NCBI RefSeq assembly: GCF_900186955.1
Contig: NZ_LT906438.1
Span: 3,286,001-3,350,000, forward strand
Length of the DNA: 64,000 nt
Reading direction: 5' to 3'
Source: Bacillus pumilus
GTDB lineage: Bacteria; Bacillota; Bacilli; Bacillales; Bacillaceae
A program made the position numbers and the translations under genes. This document shows, one piece after another, positions 56,500 to 64,000 of this stretch (position 1 is its first letter; each line of letters opens with the position of its first letter). The notes under the pieces are model-generated. The model ran no database searches, was not told the DNA's origin, and saw nothing but the letters and a program-made list of their open reading frames with translations.

Positions 56500-57327
56500 T
56501 TAAAGAAAATCGACAAATTTATCCCTAAATTTCATATGAAGCAATGAACCGACTGTTAAAAGAAGTAGCGTGATCAGCCAAAAATAAAGCGTATATTTCA
56601 CATCATGGAAGAACCATTCTCCCTTTAACAAGCTATTTCTAAAACCATCAATAATGTAGAAAAGAGGATTCAATTTTAGTATATCCCCGATCCATGCTTT
56701 GTCTCCAGTGAGCTTCTCTGAGATATTCCAAAAAATCGGCAGCAAAAAGAAAAGTAAACGTGTCACTGATTGTAAAAGAAATTGATAGTCTCTCACGAGT
56801 ACGCTAATCGTGGAATTAAACAAACTAAACGAAAACATAAACGCGATCATACAAATAAGATAGTATATATATTGTAGCCAATGCGCATCAGGATATATGC
56901 CATAGGAAATCAGCACAATCAGATAGACACCCATCATGACAAAGTAGCTGAACAAGTTGGACATAATCACTACAGACGGCAGCGCACTAATCGGGAAATT
57001 CATTTTCGATACCATATTAATACGTTTAAACACACTGTTTGATCCATCAAGTATCGTCGGACTAATGAAGAACCAAGGGATTAATCCAGCCAGCATCCAA
57101 ATGATAAACGGAACTTCCATCCCTCCAATGACAATTGGCTGTCCTCCGCGAATTCCCAGACCAAAAACAAACCAGTAAGCCAGCATTTGAATCAATGGAT
57201 TTAAAAACTGCCATAAAACACCTAAATAATTCATCTGATATTTTGATTTTGTTTCATAAACAGCAAGTCGCATAATCAGCGGAAATGAGCTGATTTGCTC
57301 CTTTAATATCGTCAACATTGCGTTCAT
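56500..57327 (-). CDS. tagG: TagG, teichoic acid ABC exporter permease
   Basis: A 275-residue ABC-2 permease with six TM helices, the [21 protein letters not shown] region and [11 protein letters not shown] motif. Partner of TagH, 19 nt upstream of it. Confidence 0.95.
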   Translation of the reverse strand: MNAMLTILKEQISSFPLIMRLAVYETKSKYQMNYLGVLWQFLNPLIQMLAYWFVFGLGIRGGQPIVIGGMEVPFIIWMLAGLIPWFFISPTILDGSNSVFKRINMVSKMNFPISALPSVVIMSNLFSYFVMMGVYLIVLISYGIYPDAHWLQYIYYLICMIAFMFSFSLFNSTISVLVRDYQFLLQSVTRLLFFLLPIFWNISEKLTGDKAWIGDILKLNPLFYIIDGFRNSLLKGEWFFHDVKYTLYFWLITLLLLTVGSLLHMKFRDKFVDFL

Positions 57328-57450
57328 TCTAATCTTCCTTAGATATAAGTTTTTGGGATTACTTTTTTAAAAAGCACCGCTCATAATTGTAACAGATAAC
57401 GATGCACATTTCATCTTATAACAAAAGTCATGCACGTCAAACTAGAAGAC

Positions 57451-57489
57451 AAAAACCCCCTGAATCCTTTCAATCGTTGATTCAGGGGG
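57451..57489 (-). terminator. Terminator of the 788-residue glycerophosphotransferase-like gene
   Basis: Minus-strand CCCCCTGAATC/GATTCAGGGGG stem and five T; strong. Confidence 0.92.
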
Positions 57490-57499
57490 TCCTCACATA

Positions 57500-59866
57500 T
57501 TAGATAATTTGGTGTTCTTTTAAGAAATCCGTAATTCTTTTCGTATTCTGATTATCGTTAAAGCTGTTGATTTTCAGGTATTTTTCTTTATATTCATCTT
57601 CCACAACATACTGACAATCGATCGCATGTTTCACGATTCGAATCAGCTCTTGTGTATTATATGCTATCGGTCCTGGTGCATTTTCATCGTTTACAGGAGG
57701 AATCGCCTTATACTGTCTAATCAAGTAATCTTTTTCTTCCCAATAAAAAATAGGGTAGGCACCTCTATATTGTGCATCATAAATAGCAGATGAATAATCA
57801 GTAATAAACACTTTTGACACTTTTAGCGCTTCCGATGGGTTATCAGAAATAATATGTTTATACTGAGGCAGATTTTGATAAACGTACTGTGAAAATTTGT
57901 TATGCGGTACAATTAACAGACGATCAAGAAGACCTGCTTCTTCAAAGCTTTTGATGATTTTGATTAGAACTCTATAGTAAGATGTTTCTTCAATTCTATT
58001 CGTATAAATAAGTCCCTCTTCCCAATATCGGTAAGTTGGCATAAAGGCGATCTTATCTGCACCATCTACTAATTTGGCATGATCAAAGGTTGCCAGACCT
58101 GTCAAAATCAAATCCTCACGATCATAGTTCATTTTATAAAATTCACCGGCCTCTAATTCAGAGCTGATGACTGATTTATAAATATTGTATTGATTCTTGT
58201 CTTTATGGAATCCAAAGGCCATTGGATTATCAACCGGTTTAGCAAACATAATGCCATGCTGTAAAAAGACGAGTGGGACACTCATGATTCTCTCTCTGAG
58301 ATGGTCAATATACAACCTATCATTCAGAACATGGTTAGATAATTCACTTGATATAAAATAACTGGCATTAAATATACTTAAATAATGTCTGAGACTGTAT
58401 TTCGGTATGATACCCTTTCCATATTTCGCTTTCAATGCTGGATATGCGTTTGATTTCTTATTAAGAATAAAGTAATTTTTTGAGTCTGTTTGACAATTTT
58501 CCTGTACATAGTCATACACTCTAATAGCTGATTCATCTGCTTTATCACTCTTTTTCTCAAAAAACAAATTCACACGATACTTTTTGTCTTTATAGAATGA
58601 TGATAGGATACTCGCTATTTTTATTTTCACTTTACTAAATAAAGAATATTCCTGTGAATAAGGAATAATGGTTGATGTCACATTTCCAAATAGATTGGTT
58701 CTTAGGACTTGCAGCTTGTCCCCATTCTTTTTCGTGATATATGTTTTGACCTTCTTATCCCTCTTTTTCAACCTTAAACTATGGATAATTCGGTGATCAT
58801 TTCCTACGAACAAGTTATTGTGGATTCTGCTGTCTAAATCAAGATCATTTAACGAAATTTTAAAGAAACCATACCTTTTTAGGAATTTGATCTTTCTAAA
58901 TGGTCTTATAAATTTCGCCACTTGGTAATCAGAATTTCTAATGTACAGATATTCATATTTTTGGTCTGAATTATACGCGTAATGTGTCAGCCTTCCATAA
59001 ACATAAAAGCTATTAAACAAACTAAAAATACGTAGTCTTGATGTATGTTTTGTAACAAGATAAGGGTTTCCTCTTACTAAGTAAACACCATTCGTTCTTA
59101 CATAAATGTAATACCTTTGTTTATTAATCACCAAAATATTAATGATATTATCTTCTTTGAATTGCTCTAATGTATCTTTACCAAAAACCTTGAGCGGCTG
59201 ATATCTTGGAACAAGTCTAAAGTTGACGATTTTCTTTTGCTCAGTCACCTTATTTAAAATTTTGATTTGATTACGATTATTCACAGTCACTTCAATATCT
59301 TTATGTTCCTGCATCACATCAAACAAAATTTTCCTTACATTTAGTTCTTTATTTTGGCAATCATACGTAACGACAAAGTTGAAGGGACTATATTTGATAA
59401 AGGAGATGTCTACAAATCTTCTATCTGCCCCATGAATCTTCAAATCCATTTTATAATTCCGATTGATCTCATCTAAGTTCAGCAGCCCTGAGAATAATAA
59501 CAGTTCCTCTTCGCCTCTATATAAGCCATAGCGGTCTAACCCTAATTGTTTGACATATATATCTTCAAATTGATTGTTAATGTCGATAGGATGTATTTGA
59601 TTTGGTTGAAGAATGTCAGAACTTTCTTTGACAATATACAAGTTCTGATCCTTAGAATAAAGATAGATCATTTCATTAGAATGATCTATTGAAGATTCAA
59701 AAATCATCTGATCCTTTACATTAATTTCACAAATCCTCTTTGATTCGTTTACAATTAGCTCTTTAAATTCAAAAGTACACAACTTCTCTATGTCATCAAT
59801 ATATAACACTAACTTTTGTTCATCTAAATTAAGAATTTCTATAAAATTATGATAAAGTTTGTACAT
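57500..59866 (-). CDS. CDP-glycerol/ribitol glycerophosphotransferase-family protein, divergent
   Basis: A 788-residue protein. The C-terminal half (about 410–780) is a TagF/TarL-type transferase with PLVFLQHGIMF, LTGLATFDHA, AFMPTYRYW and FITDYSSAIYDAQYRG. The first 400 residues are a beta-rich, Asn/Ile/Lys/Tyr-rich region that I do not recognise. Coding DNA is visibly more AT-rich than its neighbours, suggesting transfer. It has its own terminator and lies between tagF and tagG, where I recall no gene in strain 168. It may polymerise or modify a wall polymer; substrate unknown. Confidence 0.8.
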   Translation of the reverse strand: MYKLYHNFIEILNLDEQKLVLYIDDIEKLCTFEFKELIVNESKRICEINVKDQMIFESSIDHSNEMIYLYSKDQNLYIVKESSDILQPNQIHPIDINNQFEDIYVKQLGLDRYGLYRGEEELLLFSGLLNLDEINRNYKMDLKIHGADRRFVDISFIKYSPFNFVVTYDCQNKELNVRKILFDVMQEHKDIEVTVNNRNQIKILNKVTEQKKIVNFRLVPRYQPLKVFGKDTLEQFKEDNIINILVINKQRYYIYVRTNGVYLVRGNPYLVTKHTSRLRIFSLFNSFYVYGRLTHYAYNSDQKYEYLYIRNSDYQVAKFIRPFRKIKFLKRYGFFKISLNDLDLDSRIHNNLFVGNDHRIIHSLRLKKRDKKVKTYITKKNGDKLQVLRTNLFGNVTSTIIPYSQEYSLFSKVKIKIASILSSFYKDKKYRVNLFFEKKSDKADESAIRVYDYVQENCQTDSKNYFILNKKSNAYPALKAKYGKGIIPKYSLRHYLSIFNASYFISSELSNHVLNDRLYIDHLRERIMSVPLVFLQHGIMFAKPVDNPMAFGFHKDKNQYNIYKSVISSELEAGEFYKMNYDREDLILTGLATFDHAKLVDGADKIAFMPTYRYWEEGLIYTNRIEETSYYRVLIKIIKSFEEAGLLDRLLIVPHNKFSQYVYQNLPQYKHIISDNPSEALKVSKVFITDYSSAIYDAQYRGAYPIFYWEEKDYLIRQYKAIPPVNDENAPGPIAYNTQELIRIVKHAIDCQYVVEDEYKEKYLKINSFNDNQNTKRITDFLKEHQII

Positions 59867-60002
59867 TGAAGCACCTCTATATTATTTTCAGCAAATTTAC
59901 ATTACCGGATAATCTTATCTAAATTTAGCATGTTTACTGTTAAAATTCTATGTTTTTTTATTTTTACCATAACTTTTAAATATGTGTACATTGGAATAAA
60001 AA

Positions 60003-60045
60003 ACACAAAAAAGTACCGTTCAAAAGATGAAGAACGGTACTTTTT
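60003..60045 (-). terminator. Terminator of tagF
   Basis: Minus-strand AAAAAGTACCGTTC/GAACGGTACTTTTT hairpin with T run; separates tagF from the downstream gene. Confidence 0.92.
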
Positions 60046-60048
60046 AAA

Positions 60049-62310
60049 CTATTTTTCAGAAAACACTACTTCCACCACACGCTTCGAGGACTCTCCGTTC
60101 TCTAAGTAACAGAATTTCTCATAAAACGGCGCGAATGAAGCTGGCAATGTAAAGGTTGGCTGTTCTGTTTCTCTTACCCAGTCAATGACGCTGGCTGTTT
60201 CTTTCACAAGAGGTCCAGGTGCTTCTTGTTCAAAGTCAAAGTAGAAGCCTCTCAGCTTGTCACGATATGTTTCAATGTCTGGCACATAGAATAGCATCGG
60301 ACGTTTGAGGTTTGCATAATCAAAGAATACAGATGAGTAGTCAGTGATGAGCAGATCAGAAATCATATAAAGATCCCTAATATCTTCGTAATGAGAGAAG
60401 TCATAGGCAAAGCCTTCATATGGTCCTAAATCAAAGTTTTCAGCGACTAGATAGTGCATACGCAGAATGATAATATATTCATCTCCGATAGCGGCTCTCA
60501 GCTCATGCAAATCAAGGTCTAAATCAAATTTATACTGTCCTTTTTTATAAAATTGATCGTCTCTCCATGTCGGAGCATATAAGATTAATTTTTTATCAAG
60601 CGGCAGGTTCATTTTTTGTTTGAGTGCTCTCATCGTTTCTTCATTGTTTTGATTGTGAAGGAAGTCATTTCTCGGATATCCTGACTCAATCATGGTCTTT
60701 TGAAATTGGAAGGCACGTGTAAAGATTTCAGTCGAGTAAGCATTTGGAGAAATGAGGTAATCCCAATTCGACGCTTCCTTCGTGAAATTCTTTTTGTATT
60801 TTTTCGTGTTTGTTCCAGGCATATGCACCTCGTCCATATCCATCGCCAGTCGTTTTAACGGCGTACCGTGCCATGTCTGCAAGTATGTTGTATGCTCTGG
60901 TTTTGGAATCCACAGCGGCAAACGGCTGTTGACGACCCAATACTCAGCTCTTGCCATCGCAAAAATCCATTTCAATGACAGACGATTGATATAGTAAATA
61001 TCCTTTTCCTTAAACGGTGCTTCGTGCCCTTTTTTCACGCTCCAGATCAATGTATATTCAGGATGATTTTCTTTCATATACTCATAGATCCCACGTGGGT
61101 TACAGCTAAATTGTTTTCCATTAAAGCTTTCAAACATAACGGTTTTCTTTTTCACAGACAGCTTGCTCGCCAGCTGAAAGGTCGTTTTAAAGGTCCTTGT
61201 TACAAGACGGTTACGGACTTTTTTGATTTTACCGATTTGCTTTTTGAACTTCTTCCACTTGCTTTTGACATAGTACTTCGCACGTGTTTTCATTGTATAA
61301 TCATTAATTCGAATGCCAAGCGTTTGTCTTTTTTTCTTTCGATACACCTCATATCGAATCGGTACATCATTTCTTTTATGAATTTGAACAAGTCCTTTGA
61401 GTTTGTTCGAGCGATCTCCAAGGACTAAAGAAGTGGTCGTTAAAGTCTCCTCTACTCCACCTACATCGCAAATAAATTCAAAATAGAAGCGATATACAAA
61501 ACGTTTGTTTAACGAATAGGTCAATTCCTCTAAAGGAACTTCTGCTAGAAATTGATAAAGCTGAGGTACCTGTTGATCATCACGGTATTTGACCACTCCC
61601 TCTTTTATTGGAGTCATATTTACCGGAAAACGATGCTCAATTGGCTCTTCGCCATTTCTCTTCACTAGAAGCTTTACTTCCTTGATTTCATAAGGATGCT
61701 CTGCACTGAGAACGCCTGCATAACCAGATAAAGATAACGTACATTCTTTGTTGAGCTCGATATGATTGAATTTCACAACCTTTAGCTCACGCTTGATTTT
61801 AAACGATGCATTTCCTTTATCCGTACGATACGGGATGACATACAGCATCGCGTCTTTATTTTCTAAATAAGTCAGCTCTGGCTTCTCTATTTCCATTTTT
61901 AAACGGCGTTTATAGTATGGCGTCTTCTCTTCTACTTCGGCATGATCCGTTTCTTTTAGTTCTTCTTCCTCTTCTTCTGAATCAGAATCATAGGCTGAGT
62001 CCTCAAGCTCGTCCTCATCCTCTTCTTTGTTTGCACTCAGATAGTCTGTCACATACAGGTTGTATGTCTGACCCTGCTCTAATGCAAGCGGAAGCGATGG
62101 TTCACTCAATACCAATTTAAATAGATTGTCTTCTTGATGAACAAGCGGAAGGAAAAGCTCTTGTTTTGATACCCTTTCCCTCATAAACAAATAAAATTCT
62201 CTATCTGTTAATGGCATGTCATCGTCGATGCGAATAAGCATTTCTAGTTTCTCATGATGATTTTTTAACCCTTCAACGACACTCTTCTTATGAATTCCCT
62301 CTTCAATCAT
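60049..62310 (-). CDS. tagF: TagF-type poly(glycerol-phosphate) polymerase
   Basis: A 753-residue enzyme, near B. subtilis TagF (746). N-terminal half includes an acidic stretch (about 105–145) and basic KYYVKSKWKKFKKQIGKIKK for membrane contact. The C-terminal GT-B-like domain has QTWHGTPLKRLAMD, ESGYPRNDFL, LYAPTWRDD and LLITDYSSVFFDYAN. Transfers glycerol-P from CDP-glycerol (made by TagD nearby). A ribitol-type TarL role cannot be excluded. Confidence 0.88.
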   Translation of the reverse strand: MIEEGIHKKSVVEGLKNHHEKLEMLIRIDDDMPLTDREFYLFMRERVSKQELFLPLVHQEDNLFKLVLSEPSLPLALEQGQTYNLYVTDYLSANKEEDEDELEDSAYDSDSEEEEEELKETDHAEVEEKTPYYKRRLKMEIEKPELTYLENKDAMLYVIPYRTDKGNASFKIKRELKVVKFNHIELNKECTLSLSGYAGVLSAEHPYEIKEVKLLVKRNGEEPIEHRFPVNMTPIKEGVVKYRDDQQVPQLYQFLAEVPLEELTYSLNKRFVYRFYFEFICDVGGVEETLTTTSLVLGDRSNKLKGLVQIHKRNDVPIRYEVYRKKKRQTLGIRINDYTMKTRAKYYVKSKWKKFKKQIGKIKKVRNRLVTRTFKTTFQLASKLSVKKKTVMFESFNGKQFSCNPRGIYEYMKENHPEYTLIWSVKKGHEAPFKEKDIYYINRLSLKWIFAMARAEYWVVNSRLPLWIPKPEHTTYLQTWHGTPLKRLAMDMDEVHMPGTNTKKYKKNFTKEASNWDYLISPNAYSTEIFTRAFQFQKTMIESGYPRNDFLHNQNNEETMRALKQKMNLPLDKKLILYAPTWRDDQFYKKGQYKFDLDLDLHELRAAIGDEYIIILRMHYLVAENFDLGPYEGFAYDFSHYEDIRDLYMISDLLITDYSSVFFDYANLKRPMLFYVPDIETYRDKLRGFYFDFEQEAPGPLVKETASVIDWVRETEQPTFTLPASFAPFYEKFCYLENGESSKRVVEVVFSEK

Positions 62311-62358
62311 TAATCGTTAATCTCCTCTGTTCAGAAATCTTACCGTTGTGTTGTCACA

Positions 62359-63825
62359 TTATTTTACTTTCCAAGAATAGTTTCCTTGTTTCGTTTGATA
62401 CGACCACCCATCGATTGACGATGGTTTATTGGTGAGCAGCTTTTCCTCTACTTCTAGACGCTGCAAAACTTCCTGAAGTTCTTCTGTTTTAAAACGAATG
62501 TAAAAATCAACGTATTTTGTTTGATTGGTTTCAATGTTTTTCTTTGTTTGAAAATGCCCAATTGGGAAGCTGACTTGATGGTTTTCATCGATTGTTTGAG
62601 ATATGATTTCAGCTCCATTCACTCGATCATATCCTGCGAAATCGATTTGCACATGATCCGCATGACTCATTTCGTCCTTCAGCTCAAGCTGAAGATGAAG
62701 AACATGATGTTCAGCGCTTAGATCACGCAAAACCCATTTCATGCGGTCCACGATCCTTCTCAGTTCATCTTTACGCTCACGATTTTCGAGCATATGATGA
62801 AGTGCTGTATTCCAAAGAGACATTTCATCAGAAGGCACAAGATAAAAATAGGCTTGTTCTCCCAATACCTTCTCAACATCTACCTTATGCTTAGTATCTC
62901 CAAAGAAGACGGCATCCACTTGCTGTTTTCTTATTTGTTTAAATAATTCTTCATATTGAGAATTGAGTTGATGCGGATCTTCTTCATAATGTGCGTCATG
63001 TACAAATGCAGCATAATACGTTGTTTCGGGCTGATCGATTTTAAACAGGTGACGGTCTTGATCCCGGTCTTCTGTAATCATCAGTTTCAAACGGTCATTT
63101 TGTGTTTGAATACTAGATAACCATCGTTGCTTTATATCTGTCTTCTTTGTAAAAGTTTGAATTCCTGTTTTTTTATACCAATTAATATGCCGTACTGGAT
63201 TCTTTTTTGTATCTCCAGGGTAGATGATCTCCATATAGATATTGCCATCGTCATTGATTAGTTCTTCCAAGTATAGGGCACCTGTATGAGGAACAAAGCT
63301 TTGTACTCTGCACAAAACGCCCTGCCAATTGTACTCTTCCCTCTTTATTAATTCCTGCTCTTCATTATATTGATCAATATAACAAATAGGGGAAGATGGC
63401 AGTTCATATCTCGTCACCTGCACTGTTGATTCTTCTGCTGGCATCACTGCTTCATTGATCGATTGAAAAGATGTACCGATGATAAATTCCGAGTAACGCC
63501 TTTTACTTCCGCTTTCCGGTAGAATATAGTGCTCAAATACATTCAAGATGTCAACTTGGTGCAGAAGGGTCTCCTCCAAGCTATGAATATGTTCTTTCAC
63601 ATTTGCATCATAATTCAAAGTTAAAATGGCATTACGTTTATGTTTGTCAGCCAATGGCTTTAATCTTGCTTTTAAAGACTTCGTTAAGTGCTCATCCTGT
63701 TTTGGTACATCACCCATGATAAAGTAGTAGTCCATATCAGGCATGTCAACCGATGTCATTGTTTCATGTTGTTCAGGTTGATCCAATGTGTGTTCAACTT
63801 TTTTCTTCATCCAATTTTGAAACAA
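62359..63825 (-). CDS. Unknown protein in the tagE position; TagE/TarM-like N-region, no visible catalytic motif
   Basis: A 488-residue cytoplasmic protein between tagD and tagF, where B. subtilis has the glucosyltransferase tagE (673 residues). A segment around residues 155–240 (RVQSFVPHTGALYLEELIND, NIYMEIIYPGD) resembles the beta-domain of TagE/TarM/GtfA proteins. I cannot find the GT4 E-x7-E donor motif, and the C-terminus (about 380–488) is again beta-like. It may be a degenerate or non-catalytic partner. TTG start behind AAGGAGAG. Low certainty about role. Confidence 0.6.
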   Translation of the reverse strand: MFQNWMKKKVEHTLDQPEQHETMTSVDMPDMDYYFIMGDVPKQDEHLTKSLKARLKPLADKHKRNAILTLNYDANVKEHIHSLEETLLHQVDILNVFEHYILPESGSKRRYSEFIIGTSFQSINEAVMPAEESTVQVTRYELPSSPICYIDQYNEEQELIKREEYNWQGVLCRVQSFVPHTGALYLEELINDDGNIYMEIIYPGDTKKNPVRHINWYKKTGIQTFTKKTDIKQRWLSSIQTQNDRLKLMITEDRDQDRHLFKIDQPETTYYAAFVHDAHYEEDPHQLNSQYEELFKQIRKQQVDAVFFGDTKHKVDVEKVLGEQAYFYLVPSDEMSLWNTALHHMLENRERKDELRRIVDRMKWVLRDLSAEHHVLHLQLELKDEMSHADHVQIDFAGYDRVNGAEIISQTIDENHQVSFPIGHFQTKKNIETNQTKYVDFYIRFKTEELQEVLQRLEVEEKLLTNKPSSIDGWSYQTKQGNYSWKVK

Positions 63826-63878
63826 AGGAAGCTCTCCTTAAAAATAATGATAACTTGCTCATTGTATTTTACATGAAA

Positions 63879-63912
63879 AAGCACTTCTCACCAAAAGATA
63901 AGAAGTACTTTT
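63879..63912 (-). terminator. Terminator of tagD
   Basis: Minus-strand AGTACTTCT/AGAAGTGCT stem with one G·U and a T run. Confidence 0.82.
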
Positions 63913-63921
63913 TTTGATCTA

Positions 63922-64000
63922 TTAAAGTCCAGCAATTTCTTCCTTAATTTGTGTTGTCGAGATGCCTTCTGTTCTTTTCAAGTACACGACTTCGCAATGC
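63922..64000 (-). CDS. tagD: TagD, glycerol-3-phosphate cytidylyltransferase (partial, 3' end only)
   Basis: The last 25 or so codons on the minus strand read CEVVYLKRTEGISTTQIKEE then IAGL-stop, matching the C-terminus of B. subtilis TagD including the RTEGIST nucleotide-binding motif. It makes CDP-glycerol for TagF. The N-terminus lies right of the window. Confidence 0.93.
   Translation of the reverse strand, partial: HCEVVYLKRTEGISTTQIKEEIAGL

Overview
The window is a chromosomal segment of a Bacillus of the B. subtilis group. Gene order follows the B. subtilis 168 minJ–swrA–ctpB–ftsXE–cccB–yvjA–prfB–secA–hpf–fliTSD–csrA–fliW–flgLKNM–comF–degV–degUS–yvyE–tagV–tagO–tua–lyt–tagU–mnaA–gtaB–tagHG–tag region almost gene for gene. 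Protein divergence and the inserted genes point to the B. pumilus/safensis/altitudinis clade; this is an inference, since no database search was possible. There are no rRNA or tRNA genes, prophages, IS elements or CRISPR arrays.

Layout. 1–1.1 kb: a nitroreductase (HypO/YfkO-like, cut by the window edge) divergent from an HxlR/DUF24 redox regulator. 1.1–12.8 kb: cell division, protease and swarming genes (minJ, swrA, ctpB), a TauE-type exporter, an M23 coiled-coil hydrolase beside ftsXE, cccB, yvjA, an alpha/beta hydrolase and an M3 oligopeptidase. 12.9–17.4 kb: prfB with its programmed frameshift, secA, hpf. 17.6–27.5 kb: late flagellar genes under sigma-D-like promoters; the flagellin gene hag is missing from its usual place between csrA and yvyC, and a chemoreceptor and an unknown gene follow fliT. 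27.6–33.1 kb: comF operon, degV, degU/degS. 33.3–36.2 kb: yvyE, tagV, tagO. 36.3–46.2 kb: teichuronic acid operon tuaABCD-(epimerase)-EFGH, preceded by a clean tandem array of PhoP boxes. 46.4–52.3 kb: lytABC autolysin operon with a second LytA-like lipoprotein gene, and divergent tagU. 52.4–64 kb: wall teichoic acid precursor, polymerase and export genes.

The genes form one envelope and motility programme. SwrA with DegU, and FlgM with sigma D, control flagella and autolysins (LytABC). FtsEX with the adjacent M23 hydrolase and MinJ act in division. TagO, MnaA, TagD, TagF, TagGH, TagU and TagV build wall teichoic acid, and PhoP would switch the cell to teichuronic acid through tua.

The most unusual feature is a family of about 55-bp palindromic repeats, three copies, all between convergent genes. 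The 16-bp stems differ at the same position as G·U, U-A and G-C, and wobble pairs form only when the repeat is read in one direction, as expected of a functional RNA. One copy supplies the last codons and stop of an alpha/beta hydrolase gene. Two copies appear inserted into bidirectional terminators, separating each hairpin from its U-tract. One of these also carries a second, GC-rich structured block and is flanked by a near-perfect duplication of the terminator hairpin.
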